From contig NZ_JAMOHY010000002.1 of the NCBI RefSeq assembly GCF_024448695.1, forward strand, positions 248,001 through 312,000: DNA of 64,000 bases, read 5' to 3'. The stretch's first letter is position 1, and each line of letters opens with the position of its first letter. Origin of the DNA: Stutzerimonas stutzeri (GTDB taxonomy: Bacteria; Pseudomonadota; Gammaproteobacteria; Pseudomonadales; Pseudomonadaceae). This document shows positions 48,046 to 58,443 of this stretch, one piece after another. The notes under the pieces were generated by a model. It searched no databases, was not told the origin of the DNA, and was given only the letters and a program-made list of their open reading frames with translations. Position numbers and translations under genes: made by a program.

Positions 48046-48506
48046 AGACGCGTCCTGATTTCGTTCAGCAACGCTGCGCTGGCCTGCTCAACCAGGTCCA
48101 GTACCTGCTCGAAGCCATCATCCCCCCCGTAATAAGGATCCGGTACGGCATCGCAACCCAGACCGTAGCGCCTGAGAAACAGGTCCAATTCGGCCCGGCC
48201 ATTGACCGGCTGCATCTGCTGCAGGTGTGCCAGATTGTCGTGATCCATCGCCAGGATCAGGTCAAAGTCCTGGAAGTCTTCGGAACAGACCTGCCGCGCC
48301 CGCAGCGACGCAAGATCGTAGCCACGACGACTGGCAAACTGACAGCTGCGCTTATCCGGCACCTTGCCCCGATGCCAGTCAGCAGTGCCGGCAGAATCAA
48401 TATGAATGCGTTTAGTCAGGCCAGCGGCCTGCACCTGATGGCGGAACACAGCTTCGGCGGTGGGTGAACGACAGATATTGCCCAGGCAAACGAACAGCAC
48501 CTTCAC
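48042..48506 (-). CDS. Low-molecular-weight protein-tyrosine phosphatase
   Basis: A 154-residue LMW-PTP with the P-loop CLGNICRSPTAEAV (C7 to R13 in Cx5R) and the general-acid loop DAVPDPYYGGDDGF. In many bacteria such enzymes act with tyrosine kinases on exopolysaccharide export, but no kinase is near here. It lies two bases after kdsB and overlaps murB by four bases, the known pseudomonad order, so expression follows the cell-wall/LPS genes. Confidence 0.94.
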   Translation of the reverse strand: MKVLFVCLGNICRSPTAEAVFRHQVQAAGLTKRIHIDSAGTADWHRGKVPDKRSCQFASRRGYDLASLRARQVCSEDFQDFDLILAMDHDNLAHLQQMQPVNGRAELDLFLRRYGLGCDAVPDPYYGGDDGFEQVLDLVEQASAALLNEIRTRL

Positions 48507-48508
48507 AC

Positions 48509-49273
48509 TCAGGCTCCCAGCAGGCGGCGAACGCGCTGCAGATCTTCAGCAGTGTCCACTCCGGTCGGGGGCGCCTCGATGGCGTCAGCGACATGAATCC
48601 GCTGGCCGTGCCAGAGCGCACGCAACTGCTCCAGACACTCGGTGCCTTCCAGCCAACAGGGGCCCCATGCAACAAAGTCGGCCAGAAACCCGGCCCGATA
48701 GGCATAGATGCCGATATGCCGGCGATAGGGAACGCCGGATGGTAGTACTGCACGATTCTGGGCGAATTCGTCGCGGGCCCAGGGTAGCGGTGCGCGACTG
48801 AAGGTCAGCGCCAACCCGTTGATATCGCTAAGCACCTTCACCACATTGGGGTTGAACAGTGCCTGTGCATCGCTCAGCGGTTCAGCCAGGGTGGCGATGG
48901 CCGCTTCCGGATGCGTCGCCAGATTGGCCGCCACCTGGTCGATGAGCGCCGGTGGAATCATGGGTTCATCACCTTGGACATTGACCACAATGGCATCCGC
49001 AGCCAACCCCAGCGCTGCGGCAACCTCGGCCAGGCGGTCGGTTCCGGACTCGTGATCGGGCCGGGTCAGCAGCACTTCAGCGCCAAACTCGGCGCAGGCG
49101 GCGACAATCCGCGCATCATCGGTCGCCACAACCACTCGCTGCGCCGCACTTTTGCACGCCTGTTCCCAGACGTGACGAATCATTGGCTTACCGGCGATAT
49201 CCTGCAGGGGTTTGCCCGGCAGGCGACTGGAGGCATAGCGCGCCGGAATGACCACGGTAAACGCTGGTTTCAT
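48509..49273 (-). CDS. kdsB: 3-deoxy-manno-octulosonate cytidylyltransferase
   Basis: KdsB activates Kdo to CMP-Kdo for the LPS inner core. The 254-residue protein begins with [20 protein letters not shown], has the [20 protein letters not shown] region, [19 protein letters not shown] and [18 protein letters not shown]. It overlaps the Trm112-type gene by four bases and precedes the phosphatase gene by two. Confidence 0.98.
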   Translation of the reverse strand: MKPAFTVVIPARYASSRLPGKPLQDIAGKPMIRHVWEQACKSAAQRVVVATDDARIVAACAEFGAEVLLTRPDHESGTDRLAEVAAALGLAADAIVVNVQGDEPMIPPALIDQVAANLATHPEAAIATLAEPLSDAQALFNPNVVKVLSDINGLALTFSRAPLPWARDEFAQNRAVLPSGVPYRRHIGIYAYRAGFLADFVAWGPCWLEGTECLEQLRALWHGQRIHVADAIEAPPTGVDTAEDLQRVRRLLGA

Positions 49274-49455
49274 TTATCGAGTCGCTCGTCCACGTCCAGG
49301 GTGCGGGCCTCGCCTTCGAGCATCACCGGAATGCCATCGCGCACCGGGAAGGCCATTGCATCGACCTTGCAGATCAATTCGGACTTGTCGTCGGCCAGCT
49401 TCAACGGACCTTTGCACAGCGGGCAGGCGAGAATATCGAGCAGTTTGGTATCCAT
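49270..49455 (-). CDS. Trm112-family small protein (YcaR)
   Basis: A 61-residue protein with the Trm112/YcaR pattern [19 protein letters not shown], then [20 protein letters not shown]. Only part of the four-Cys zinc site remains (Cys11, Cys14 and one later Cys), which is usual for the bacterial form. In eukaryotes Trm112 activates methyltransferases; the bacterial role is not settled. It overlaps kdsB by four bases and follows lpxK by 45. Confidence 0.93.
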   Translation of the reverse strand: MDTKLLDILACPLCKGPLKLADDKSELICKVDAMAFPVRDGIPVMLEGEARTLDVDERLDK

Positions 49456-49500
49456 GGCAGTCCTTGGATGCAGCCGAGCGCACCGGACAGCGCGAGCGGC

Positions 49501-50505
49501 TCAGGGTGATTGGGGCAGCAAGCGATCCAGCCGGGTATCAAACCAGGTCACGAAGGCCGCTGACGGCTCGGCCTGGACCTGCAGATAACTCCAGCCCGGC
49601 AACGCGAATGCCCGGCATTTGACCGCATCCTTCTCGGTCATGATCAGCGGTAGCGCGGGGCTGAAAGTCAGCTGCTCCAGGCTATAGCAGGCATGATCGA
49701 CGAAGGGGTGCGGAATCGGTCGCCAGTGTAGCGCCTCAAGCGTGGTGAAGAAACGCTGCGGATTGCCGATGCCCGCGACCGCGTGCAGCTGCTGCTCCGG
49801 CGGAAAGTGATCCAGTGGCCAGGCGTCGTCACTGACCAGCTCTATCAGCCGCGATGGGCGCAGGGTGAAGCCATAACCTTCAGCGCTGTCGGCCTCGGCA
49901 CCGTTGAACAGCACCGCATCGACGGACCGCAATCTGTCAGCAGGCTCACGCAACGGACCGGCAGGCAGGCAGCGCCGGTTGCCAAGCCCGCGCACGGCGT
50001 CGATCAGCACCAGTTCCAGATCACGGGCGAGCCGGTAATGCTGCAGGCCGTCATCGGACAGCACCAGATCCAGCGGCTCGCTTTCGAGCAGGGTGCGAAC
50101 GGCGCGCGAACGGTCCGGGTCGATCATCAGCGGGACCCCGGTGCGCTGCACGATCAGCAACGGCTCGTCGCCCACCTCCGCCGCCGAATGTTCGGGCAGC
50201 ACGCGCCAGGGGTATGAAGGAGGCCGGGCGCCGTAGCCCCGGCTGACCACGCCGACCTTCAGCCCTCGCCGGCGGCAGTGTTCGATCAACCAGAGAATCA
50301 GCGGCGTCTTGCCGGTGCCGCCAACCGTGATGTTGCCCACCACGATGACCGGCACCGGCGCTCGATAGCTGCCGGCGCTGCCTGCAAGGAATTTCCTGCG
50401 CTTGGCAGTAACTACCCGCCGATACAGCACTTCCAGCGGAGCGAGCAGAGACAGGGCCGGATGCCCCTCATACCAAGCGCGCTGCAGGCGTTCAACAAAT
50501 GACAT
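49501..50505 (-). CDS. lpxK: Tetraacyldisaccharide 4'-kinase
   Basis: LpxK phosphorylates the lipid A precursor at the 4' position at the inner membrane. The 334-residue protein has an N-terminal membrane-associated helix region, the P-loop [20 protein letters not shown] (about residues 56-75), [38 protein letters not shown] and [20 protein letters not shown]. Its ATG shares one base with the exbD stop (TGATG). Confidence 0.97.
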   Translation of the reverse strand: MSFVERLQRAWYEGHPALSLLAPLEVLYRRVVTAKRRKFLAGSAGSYRAPVPVIVVGNITVGGTGKTPLILWLIEHCRRRGLKVGVVSRGYGARPPSYPWRVLPEHSAAEVGDEPLLIVQRTGVPLMIDPDRSRAVRTLLESEPLDLVLSDDGLQHYRLARDLELVLIDAVRGLGNRRCLPAGPLREPADRLRSVDAVLFNGAEADSAEGYGFTLRPSRLIELVSDDAWPLDHFPPEQQLHAVAGIGNPQRFFTTLEALHWRPIPHPFVDHACYSLEQLTFSPALPLIMTEKDAVKCRAFALPGWSYLQVQAEPSAAFVTWFDTRLDRLLPQSP

Positions 50506-50933
50506 CAGGGCTCCGGCTGGACCTCGACCGTGGTGATGCGCAGGTGCGAAAAGCCTAGTTTGCCAGCGGCATCCATGGCCGTGACCACCGCCTGATGCGG
50601 CGCCTTACCGTCGGCACTGATGACCATCGGCAGACTGGTGTCGCCCCCCGATTCCTTGCTGAGCGCAGCCATCAAAGTGCCCAGGTCATGTCTGATCAGC
50701 GGGTTGCCATTGAGGCTGAAATGGCCCTCGACGTCGATCAGCACTTCCAGTTGCTTGCTTTCGGTTGCCTGCGGCGGCGTGCCGCTGGCGGCTTCCGGCA
50801 GATCGACCTGGAGCTGGGTTTCACGGGTAAAAGTGGTGGTGACCACAAAGAACAGCAGCAGAATGAATACCACGTCGATCAGCGGCGCCAGGCCGATATC
50901 GACGTTCTCCCGCGCCTTGCGTCTGAACTTCAC
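50505..50933 (-). CDS. ExbD/TolR family biopolymer transport protein
   Basis: A 142-residue proton-channel subunit. A short cytoplasmic N-terminus is followed by one membrane helix carrying the proton-binding aspartate ([20 protein letters not shown], residues 14-33, Asp22), then a periplasmic domain. With the ExbB/TolQ-like protein next door it turns proton flow into work on an outer-membrane partner that I cannot name; no TonB or TolAB gene is here. From memory this pair beside lpxK is conserved in pseudomonads. It overlaps exbB by four bases. Confidence 0.93.
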   Translation of the reverse strand: MKFRRKARENVDIGLAPLIDVVFILLLFFVVTTTFTRETQLQVDLPEAASGTPPQATESKQLEVLIDVEGHFSLNGNPLIRHDLGTLMAALSKESGGDTSLPMVISADGKAPHQAVVTAMDAAGKLGFSHLRITTVEVQPEP

Positions 50934-51562
50934 GCCTTGCCCTCACCGAGATCGACATCGCGGTCGCCCTGCACCACCTCAACCAGCTTGATGGCTTCCT
51001 GCTCCATGCCGACCACCAATTCCTCGACGCGACGCGTCAGGAAGCGATGGAAGAACAGTGCCGGAATACCGACCATCAATCCTGCCGCCGTGGTGATCAG
51101 CGCCTTGGAGATGCCGGAGGCAAGCAACGAGGCATTGGCCATGCCCGAGCCCATGAAGGCACTGAAGATTTCGATCATGCCGAGCACCGTGCCGAGCAGA
51201 CCGAGCAGTGGAGCAATGCCGGCGATGGTGCCGAGCGCATTGAGGTAGCGTTCGAGATCATGAACCACCCGCGCTGCGGCTTCCTCGATGCACTCCTTCA
51301 TGATTTCGCGACCATGTTTCGAGTTGGCCAGCCCCGCCGCCAGAATTTCACCCAGCGGCGAATCGGCGCGCAGTTCCTTGAGCTTCTGGCTGCTGAGTTT
51401 CTTGTCCTTGATCCATTTCCATACCTGTCCCAGCAGGTGTGGTGGCGTCACGCGGCTCGGCCGCAGGGTCCACAACCGCTCGGCAACGATGCCTGCCGCC
51501 GCGATGGAACACAGAATGATGGGCAGCATGATCCAGCCGCCCGCTTTGACAAGCTCCCACAC
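50930..51562 (-). CDS. ExbB/TolQ/MotA family proton channel protein
   Basis: A 210-residue inner-membrane protein with three helices: an N-terminal one (WIMLPIILCSIAAAGIVAER), and a pair near residues 110-180 with the family signature LGTIAGIAPLLGLLGTVLGM, IEIFSAF and GISKALITTAAGLMVGIPAL. It forms a channel with the ExbD-like partner encoded next. The nearby LPS genes (lpxK, kdsB) and comEC suggest an envelope role, but the partner is unknown. Confidence 0.94.
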   Translation of the reverse strand: MWELVKAGGWIMLPIILCSIAAAGIVAERLWTLRPSRVTPPHLLGQVWKWIKDKKLSSQKLKELRADSPLGEILAAGLANSKHGREIMKECIEEAAARVVHDLERYLNALGTIAGIAPLLGLLGTVLGMIEIFSAFMGSGMANASLLASGISKALITTAAGLMVGIPALFFHRFLTRRVEELVVGMEQEAIKLVEVVQGDRDVDLGEGKA

Positions 51563-51633
51563 GAGATGAATCCCCCTCGGAAAAGTGGCGCAACTCTAGC
51601 ATAGGAGCGGCAGCCCGCCGACGGCCACGGTTC

Positions 51634-53859
51634 TCATTTTTCCCGCCAGAATCGTCGCTCGCCACGCAAGCCCAGAACCGGTCCGAAGCTGCCAAGACGA
51701 ATTCTGACGGCACCCAACTCGGCGGTATCGTGAAGCGCCGCGCCCGATGCCTGCAAACGCCGGACTACGTCCGGGTGCGGATGCCCAAAGGCATTGTGCA
51801 AACTGCGTGAAACCAACGCGTCATCAGCACCTACAGCCTCGATAAAAGCAGCCGAAGATGAGCTGCGACTGCCGTGATGCGGCAGTAACAACCAGTGCGC
51901 TGCGATCTCCACGTCGCTTTCTTGCAACGCTCGCTCGGCGGGCATATCGATATCCCCGGTGAGCAACAGGCGTTCGCCACCGGCCTCGACCAGCAGCACA
52001 CAGGACGCCTGATTGCCATTACGCGCCCCGGACCACTGCCAGAGCACAAAGCGTACGCCATCCCACTCCCAGCGCTCACCGGAGCGACAGTTTTCGGCCT
52101 CCAGCGAGGCCGGCAGTCTTTGTGGCTCACCACTGATAACCCGTGGTGCCGGCATGTGTCGCTGGATCGCCTCGGCGCCACCGGCATGATCGCTGTCGGC
52201 GTGACTGAGGATCAGCAGATCCAGCCCCTGCAGGCCAAGCGCCCGCAACGAGGGAAACACCACGCGCTCACCAATATCGAAATCGCCGTAACGCGGCCCC
52301 GCATCGTAGAGCAGCGCATGCTCGCGGGTACGCACCAACACCGCCAACCCCTGCCCCACGTCCAGCACCCATACCTCCGCCTGCCCAACCGGCAGCTTCT
52401 CTTCCGGAGCAAACAACAGCGGCGCCAGCAACGCCAACCCGAGGGGCCGCAAGGGCACTCCGGCAGGCAGCAGAAGCAACAGCATACCCAGCGCCACCAG
52501 CAGCCAGCACCACAGCGGCAATGCAGTCGACAACCAGGCCGGCTGCCAGCCGGCCAGCAGCTCCAATGCTGCAAACAGAGCGGCCAGCGCACCACCTGCC
52601 AGCCACAACAACGACTCACCGACCGGAGGCAGCCACAGCAACAGGGTCCCAAGCAGAGACAAGGGCACGATCAGCGCGCTCACCAGCGGCACCGCGAACA
52701 GATTGGCCAACGGCCCGCTGATACTCACCGGCAAACCCAGCGCAAGCAGAACCGGCAGCAGACCCAGAGCCATGCCCCACTGAGCGCGCCCCAGTGCCCA
52801 CCACCAACTCCAGTTACCGAGCCGGCCACGAAAGATCAGAATCAGCAGCGCCACCGCTGCAAACGACAGCCAGAAGCCGGACTGCAGACTCACCAGCGGC
52901 TCAATCAGCAGCACGGCGTTAAAGGCCACCAACAACGGCAACCAGACACCCAGATGCCGAAAACGCAAGCGCCAGAGCAACACCAGTGCAACCATCATGC
53001 AGGCTCGCTGAACAGGTACCTCGAAGCCTGCCAGCCAGCCGTAGCCAAGCGCACCGAATAGCGCGAGACCACATGCGCAGGGCAGCCAGGGCAGGCGCTC
53101 CGGCCACAAACCGCAGCGTGCTAACAGCGCCACCAGGCCATAGAGCAGACCGGCGAGCAGGCCTACATGCTGTCCCGAGATCACCATCAAATGAATGGTT
53201 CCGGTGTCCTGCAGCGTTCGCCAGTCGGCAGCGCTCAAACCGCTGGCATCCCCTACCACCAACGCTGCAATACCCCCTGCTCGCCCCTGCGCCTCAACAG
53301 CCATGAGACGCTGACGCAGCCGGTCTCTCCAGGCCTGGCTTCCCGTCGCGCCTGCAACTCGCTGGCCGGCCTTGATCGTACCGTTGGCGCCGACCCGGCC
53401 CGCCAGCAGCCAGGCTTCATAATCGAATGAATGGGGATTGACCAGGCCTCGTGGTCGTTTCAGCTTGGCTGCCAGTCGCCAGCGTTCCCCGGCCTGCAGC
53501 ACCGGCCCGCCGTACCAGGCCAGGCGTACTCGCGAAGGCAGGCCGGCATGCCGTGAAGTGATATCCACCAGCTCGAAGCGCACCACACCATTACGCATGT
53601 CCGGCAAGCCGACCACCTGCCCTTCCAGCCAGAAGGTGCGACCGTCGAGTTTTGTCGGAAGGCGGTCATCCAGCGCCCACTGGGCACTCAAGCAGGCCCA
53701 GCCAAGCCCGAAGAAGAAAAACGATAACGCCCGGCAGCGCGTCGGCAGCAATGCCAGCCCAGCCAGTAACAAGAAAGGCAGCGCCCACATCGGTGGCAGC
53801 TGAGGTGGAAAGCGCAGCAGTAGCAGGCCTGCCGCCAGCGCCAGCATCGCTGTACGCAT
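51634..53859 (-). CDS. comEC: DNA internalization channel protein ComEC/Rec2
   Basis: ComEC forms the inner-membrane channel for single-stranded DNA in natural transformation. The 741-residue protein has an N-terminal membrane part with OB-fold region (GQVVGLPDMRNGVVRFELVD), the Competence domain of many helices (GDASGLSAADWRTLQDTGTI, HLMVISGQHVGLLAGLLYGL) and a C-terminal metallo-beta-lactamase-like nuclease domain with SHADSDHAGGAEAI, LLTGDIDMPAE and LLPHHGSRSSSS, so all metal motifs are intact. The start MRTAMLAL has GGGAG five bases upstream. The gene looks functional, so the strain may be naturally competent. Confidence 0.95.
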   Translation of the reverse strand: MRTAMLALAAGLLLLRFPPQLPPMWALPFLLLAGLALLPTRCRALSFFFFGLGWACLSAQWALDDRLPTKLDGRTFWLEGQVVGLPDMRNGVVRFELVDITSRHAGLPSRVRLAWYGGPVLQAGERWRLAAKLKRPRGLVNPHSFDYEAWLLAGRVGANGTIKAGQRVAGATGSQAWRDRLRQRLMAVEAQGRAGGIAALVVGDASGLSAADWRTLQDTGTIHLMVISGQHVGLLAGLLYGLVALLARCGLWPERLPWLPCACGLALFGALGYGWLAGFEVPVQRACMMVALVLLWRLRFRHLGVWLPLLVAFNAVLLIEPLVSLQSGFWLSFAAVALLILIFRGRLGNWSWWWALGRAQWGMALGLLPVLLALGLPVSISGPLANLFAVPLVSALIVPLSLLGTLLLWLPPVGESLLWLAGGALAALFAALELLAGWQPAWLSTALPLWCWLLVALGMLLLLLPAGVPLRPLGLALLAPLLFAPEEKLPVGQAEVWVLDVGQGLAVLVRTREHALLYDAGPRYGDFDIGERVVFPSLRALGLQGLDLLILSHADSDHAGGAEAIQRHMPAPRVISGEPQRLPASLEAENCRSGERWEWDGVRFVLWQWSGARNGNQASCVLLVEAGGERLLLTGDIDMPAERALQESDVEIAAHWLLLPHHGSRSSSSAAFIEAVGADDALVSRSLHNAFGHPHPDVVRRLQASGAALHDTAELGAVRIRLGSFGPVLGLRGERRFWREK

Positions 53860-54041
53860 GGTATCTCCCGGAATCCGTTCCAGAGGGGTGAGCACGTCTC
53901 GATGTCTCTCGGCGGCCCGCTACGACGGTTTCGACATCCTGTCGAATACGCCAAAGTTTATACCTAATGTCACAAACTCCTGTCAGGACCGGGTCTCGTT
54001 TCAGGCATAATCGCGAAGCTTAAGCCCGCCAGAGAAACGCC

Positions 54042-54557
54042 ATGCCGCGTCGTTTTTTCAAACGCTACATGCCGCACCCGGATCGTATAAAGGAGAACAA
54101 GTCCCTGCGGTTTCTGGGCGTGCTGATCCATGACCCCAACCTCTGGCACCTCAACCGTCATTCTGTATCCCGCGCCATGGCCATCGGCCTGTTCTGGGCG
54201 ATGATCCCGATGCCCATGCAGATGCTCACGGCAGCGGCCTGCGCCTTGCCCGCCCGTGCCAACCTGCCGATTGCTGTAGGACTGGTCTGGCTGACCAACC
54301 CGCTGACGATGCCAGCGGTGTTCTACTGCAACTACAAGGTAGGGACCTGGCTCATGGATACACCTGCCTCGCCAATGCCCATGGAGTTGAGCCTCGCCTG
54401 GGTTCGCCAGATGCTCGACAGTCACTGGCAACCCCTGTATCTCGGCTCTTTCGTGGTTGCCGTGGTGCTGGCCGTGCTGGGCTACGCCGCAACCCAGGCC
54501 TACTGGCGATGGTGGGTTGGGCGCAGCTGGCGCAAGCGCCAGCAAGACCGCCGCTGA
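54042..54557 (+). CDS. DUF2062 domain membrane protein
   Basis: A 171-residue inner-membrane protein of the DUF2062 family. A basic N-terminus (RRFFKRYMPHPDRIKENKSL) precedes the domain signature SVSRAMAIGLFWAMIPMPMQ, LPIAVGLVWLTNPLTMPAVF, and three or so membrane helices end at LGSFVVAVVLAVLGYAATQA. Function is unknown. It is divergent from comEC and convergent with lolE, ten bases apart with no terminator, so the two transcripts probably overlap at their ends. Confidence 0.9.
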   Translation: MPRRFFKRYMPHPDRIKENKSLRFLGVLIHDPNLWHLNRHSVSRAMAIGLFWAMIPMPMQMLTAAACALPARANLPIAVGLVWLTNPLTMPAVFYCNYKVGTWLMDTPASPMPMELSLAWVRQMLDSHWQPLYLGSFVVAVVLAVLGYAATQAYWRWWVGRSWRKRQQDRR

Positions 54558-54567
54558 AGGGACGCCC

Positions 54568-55815
54568 TTACTCGTAGCGCAGTGCTTCAGCGGGCTGTGT
54601 CTGCGCGGCACGCCAGGCAGGATAGAGCGTGGCGAGAAAGCTCAGAGCGAGCGCTGCAAGCGTTACCAGAAGAACATCCTCCAGGCGCAACTCGGACGGC
54701 AGGGTACTGATGAAATACACGTCGGAGCTGAAAATATGCTGCCCCGATGCCTTTTCCAGCCAGCCCACCAGCGCGCTGACATTCAATGCACCCAGCACGC
54801 CCAGCACAGTCCCGATCAGGGTGCCGGTCAGGCCGATGATGCTGCCCTGCACCATGAAGATCGCCATGATCTGCCGCGGCGTGGCGCCCAGCGTGCGCAG
54901 GATCGCGATATCGGCGCGCTTGTCAGCCACCACCATGATAAGAGTCGCAATGATGTTGAATGCTGCCACAGCCACGATCAGCAACAGCAGCAGACCGATC
55001 ATGGTCTTCTCCATCTTCATCGCACTGAACAGGCTGCCCTGGGTCAGTGACCAGTCCTCGCTCCGGTAACCCTCGCCCAATTGCAGAGCAAGTTCGGCGG
55101 CGATTTCCGGCGCCCGGTAAAGATCGGCCAGACGCACCCGTACGCCCTCCACCTGCTCCGGCTGCCAGCGCAGAATACCTGCCGCATCGACGCGATGGAT
55201 AATCGCCAGACTGCCATCGAGCTCCGCACCCACCTTGAACACACCAACCACGTTCAGGCGCTGCATACGCGGCGTGATACCACCTGGCGTGTCGCTGATC
55301 TCGGGCACAATAACCGTCAGTTTGTCACCCAGTTTCAGACCGAAGCGACGCGCTGTCATCAATCCGATGATCACTCCAGCCTCACCCGGCTTCAGGTCTT
55401 CGAGGCGGCCCGCAACCATTTTCTCGGCCAGCGTCGAAACCCCGGCTTCGGCCTGGGGATCGATGCCGTTGATTTCCACCGGCTGCATGCTGCCCCTGAA
55501 GGAAAGCATGCCTTCGAGTTGGGTAATGGGCGCCGCACCCAGCACAGCCGGATGCGCCACAATGCCGTCTGCAACCGAAGCCCAGTCATCGAGCGGCTGC
55601 CCGTCACCCTTGACCACCGCATGGGGCACCATGCCCAGAATCCGCTCGCTCATTTCGCGCTGGAAGCCATTCATCACCGACAGCACCATGATCATTGCCA
55701 GCACGCCCAGCGACAGGCCGATCATCGACGTCAGCGATATGAACGAGATGAAATGGTTGCGCCGCTTGGCCCGTGTGTAGCGGCTCCCGATGAAAATGCT
55801 TAAGGGTCTGAACAT
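54568..55815 (-). CDS. lolE: Lipoprotein-releasing ABC permease LolE-type
   Basis: One of two MacB/FtsX-type permeases that with LolD free lipoproteins from the inner membrane for transfer to LolA. The 415-residue protein opens FRPLSIFIGSRYTRAKRRNH, has a first membrane helix (FISLTSMIGLSLGVLAMIMV), a large periplasmic domain and three C-terminal helices with [20 protein letters not shown]. It is a clear paralogue of the 56521-57768 gene. Third in lolC-lolD-lolE order; starts one base inside the lolD stop. Confidence 0.94.
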   Translation of the reverse strand: MFRPLSIFIGSRYTRAKRRNHFISFISLTSMIGLSLGVLAMIMVLSVMNGFQREMSERILGMVPHAVVKGDGQPLDDWASVADGIVAHPAVLGAAPITQLEGMLSFRGSMQPVEINGIDPQAEAGVSTLAEKMVAGRLEDLKPGEAGVIIGLMTARRFGLKLGDKLTVIVPEISDTPGGITPRMQRLNVVGVFKVGAELDGSLAIIHRVDAAGILRWQPEQVEGVRVRLADLYRAPEIAAELALQLGEGYRSEDWSLTQGSLFSAMKMEKTMIGLLLLLIVAVAAFNIIATLIMVVADKRADIAILRTLGATPRQIMAIFMVQGSIIGLTGTLIGTVLGVLGALNVSALVGWLEKASGQHIFSSDVYFISTLPSELRLEDVLLVTLAALALSFLATLYPAWRAAQTQPAEALRYE

Positions 55816-56528
55816 CAGCCAGCCACCAGCCGGCCATCTTCCAGGCGCAGGATGTGATCCATCTGTCCGGCCAGCTGCGGATCGTGCGTCACCACGAGAA
55901 AGGCCGTGCGCAACGAGGTGCTCAGCTCCAGCATCAGGTCCTGAATGCCCTGCGCCGTGTGGTGATCAAGATTACCCGTAGGCTCATCGAGCAGCACCAG
56001 CGCCGGGCGATTGGCCAGGGCGCGGGCTATCGCCACACGCTGACGCTCGCCGCCGGACAGCTCGGAAGGCTTGTGCGCCAGCCGATGACCAAGACCGACC
56101 CGCTGCAGCAGCTCAGTGGCGCGCGCGCGGGCTTCGGGAATCGGCGTCTTGCTGATCAACAGCGGCATGCACACATTTTCCAGCGCGGTGAACTCGGCCA
56201 GCAGATGGTGAAATTGATAAACGAAACCGAGCGCGCGATTACGCAGCAGGCCACGGTCTTTTTCGCTCAGTGCCGAAAGCTCCTCACCCGCCAGCCAGAC
56301 ACTGCCCTCGCTGGGCGTATCGAGTCCACCCAACAGATTCAGTAAGGTACTCTTGCCCGAACCGGAGCTACCGACAATGGCCACGCGCTGCCCGGGATAC
56401 AGCTCCAGTTGCAGGCCAGACAAAACGCTTACCGACTCAGGCCCCTGCTCGTAACATTTGCCCAGATCACGGCAGCTCAGTACTGCAGCATCCAGCGACG
56501 ACCTCTCTTTCATAACCTGTTCACTCAT
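55815..56528 (-). CDS. lolD: Lipoprotein-releasing ABC ATPase LolD
   Basis: The ATPase that powers LolCE. The 237-residue protein has Walker [10 protein letters not shown] (about residues 54-62), Q-loop, signature [16 protein letters not shown] and Walker [18 protein letters not shown]. The ATG at 56528 overlaps the lolC stop by eight bases; a second ATG five codons later (MKERSSL) has AGG in front of it and cannot be excluded. Confidence 0.97.
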   Translation of the reverse strand: MSEQVMKERSSLDAAVLSCRDLGKCYEQGPESVSVLSGLQLELYPGQRVAIVGSSGSGKSTLLNLLGGLDTPSEGSVWLAGEELSALSEKDRGLLRNRALGFVYQFHHLLAEFTALENVCMPLLISKTPIPEARARATELLQRVGLGHRLAHKPSELSGGERQRVAIARALANRPALVLLDEPTGNLDHHTAQGIQDLMLELSTSLRTAFLVVTHDPQLAGQMDHILRLEDGRLVAG

Positions 56529-57768
56529 AACGTAGCGCCTCAGCCGGTTGGGTACGCGCCGCGCGCCACGCCGGATAAAGGGTGGCGAGAAAGCTAAGGA
56601 CTAGCGCCGCGCCACAGACCTGAATCACATCAGCGGCCATCAGCCGCGACGGCAGATAATCGATGAAATACACATCTGCGCTGAGAAATTTGTGCCCGAG
56701 CAGCTGCTCCAGTCCGGCAATCCAGCCGCTCACGTTGAGCGCGGCGAACATCCCGAGCAAGGCGCCCACCAGAGTACCGACCACACCGATGACCGTACCC
56801 TGAACCATGAAGATCGCCATGATCTGCCGCGGAGTTGCGCCGAGGGTACGCAGAATCGCGATATCCCCTCGTTTGTCGGTCACCACCATGACCAGCGTCG
56901 AGATGATATTGAAGGCCGCCACTGCAACGATCAGCAGTAGCAACAGCCCGATCATGGCCTTCTCCATCCGGATCGCCTGGTAGAGGTTGCCGTGGGTTCG
57001 CGTCCAGTCTCGGGAATAGAAATCATCGCCCAGTTGCCTGGCCAGCGAAGCTGCGATGGCCGGTGCTTGGAACAGATCATCGAAGCGCAGCCGCACGCCC
57101 TGCACCTGATCGGGCCTCCAGCGATGCAGGCGTGCCATGTCGGTGATGTGGGCCATCGCCACATAGCCATCAATCTCACCGGCGCCGACGTGGAATATGC
57201 CCTGCACCGTAAAGCGCTTCATGCGCGGAAACACACCGGCCGGCGTCACCGTCACTTCAGGCGCGACAAAGGTGATCTTGTCACCGATACCGACGCCAAG
57301 CTTGGTCGCCGCCCGGTCACCGATGACGATGCCGAACTCGCCAGGCGCAAGGCTCGCCAGCGATCCTTCACGGAAAAACTGGTCGATGATTGATACCTGC
57401 GGTTCAACCCGTGGCTCCACGGCGTTGATCAGGATCTTGGTGACCTGACCACGATGCGTCAGCAACCCCTGCATCTGGATAAACGGGGCGGCAGCCACGA
57501 CCTGCGGATGCTCACTCAGCTGCTGCCCCAGCGTTTGCCAATCGTCGATGGGCAGCGGGCTTTCGACTGTCGCGTGCGGCACCATGCCCAGCACGCGGGT
57601 GCGCATTTCGTGATCAAAACCGTTCATCACTGACAGCACAACGATCATCACCAGCACACCGAGTGCAAGCCCGATCATCGAGGTGAAGGAAATGAAGGAG
57701 ACAAAGAGGCCACGACGCCTGGCGCTGGTATAGCGCGCTCCGATATAAACGGGCAGCGGTCTGAACAT
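56521..57768 (-). CDS. lolC: Lipoprotein-releasing ABC permease LolC-type
   Basis: The first of the two Lol permeases, 415 residues, same length and layout as its partner ([60 protein letters not shown]). The apparent ORF runs 88 codons further upstream across the divergent PilZ gene; the start at MFRPLPVY is chosen because the paralogue begins identically. No clear ribosome site precedes it. The C versus E label is by gene order and could be swapped. Confidence 0.93.
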   Translation of the reverse strand: MFRPLPVYIGARYTSARRRGLFVSFISFTSMIGLALGVLVMIVVLSVMNGFDHEMRTRVLGMVPHATVESPLPIDDWQTLGQQLSEHPQVVAAAPFIQMQGLLTHRGQVTKILINAVEPRVEPQVSIIDQFFREGSLASLAPGEFGIVIGDRAATKLGVGIGDKITFVAPEVTVTPAGVFPRMKRFTVQGIFHVGAGEIDGYVAMAHITDMARLHRWRPDQVQGVRLRFDDLFQAPAIAASLARQLGDDFYSRDWTRTHGNLYQAIRMEKAMIGLLLLLIVAVAAFNIISTLVMVVTDKRGDIAILRTLGATPRQIMAIFMVQGTVIGVVGTLVGALLGMFAALNVSGWIAGLEQLLGHKFLSADVYFIDYLPSRLMAADVIQVCGAALVLSFLATLYPAWRAARTQPAEALRYE

Positions 57769-57869
57769 AAATCGATGGGTTCGCTTTCGCTGGCGGGAAA
57801 ATAACAAGCTGAATGACGTTCTCAGGCGGCCTGATACACTCAAACCATTACTGCAGCTCAGGGACCGAC

Positions 57870-58442
57870 ATGTCCATAGAAGATACTGAAGATCGCCGCG
57901 AATACTATCGTATCGAGGACATGATCGCACTTGAAATCCTCCCGCCCGAAGGGCCCGCCACAATCGCCGGTGAGGATGCGGCCCGCCTGTTCGACCTGCT
58001 TGGCGAACTGCATCAAATGGACTTCGAAGCACAATATCTGCTGCGCCAGATCAGCGAGCAGAATCGCACGCTGGCCAACTACCTGAAGGTGCAGAACCGG
58101 CGCATCGACCTGCTGGGCCAGGCGCTGGCCCAGGGCTTGCTGAAGGATCTCGGTCCGGTACGGGAAGTGGGCCTTTCCGAAGGCGGAATCAACTTCCTTC
58201 ATGATCAGCCGCTTGCAGAAGGCTCCAGCTGGAGGCTCAAGATGGTGCTGATGCCCCAGGGACTCGGCATGCTGCTGACGGCATGCGTGGTGAGCTGCCA
58301 GGCGCGCGATGACGGGCAGTTTGCAATCGGCACCTCCTTCGAAGCGTTGACTGATGCACAACGGCAACTGCTCGCCCGGCATATCCTGCAGAAACAGGCG
58401 ACGGAACGACGCCTGGCCCGTGAAAGCCTGCAAGGAACCTGA
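57870..58442 (+). CDS. PilZ domain protein
   Basis: A 190-residue soluble protein. The N-terminal RREYYRIEDMI holds an RxxxR motif (Arg10, Arg14) used by PilZ domains to bind c-di-GMP, then a helical insert (residues 32-95, RLFDLLGELHQMDFEAQYLL), and the second motif reads GLSEGG (101-106), with Gly where Asp/Asn is usual in (D/N)xSxxG. c-di-GMP binding is therefore plausible but not certain. It begins the three-gene plus-strand run ending with the phosphodiesterase and is divergent from lolC. Confidence 0.85.
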   Translation: MSIEDTEDRREYYRIEDMIALEILPPEGPATIAGEDAARLFDLLGELHQMDFEAQYLLRQISEQNRTLANYLKVQNRRIDLLGQALAQGLLKDLGPVREVGLSEGGINFLHDQPLAEGSSWRLKMVLMPQGLGMLLTACVVSCQARDDGQFAIGTSFEALTDAQRQLLARHILQKQATERRLARESLQGT

Positions 58443-58443
58443 C

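Noticed and set aside
51895-53061. 388-codon Gln- and Arg-rich open frame opposite comEC
   Set aside because: Low-complexity antisense of leucine-rich membrane segments.
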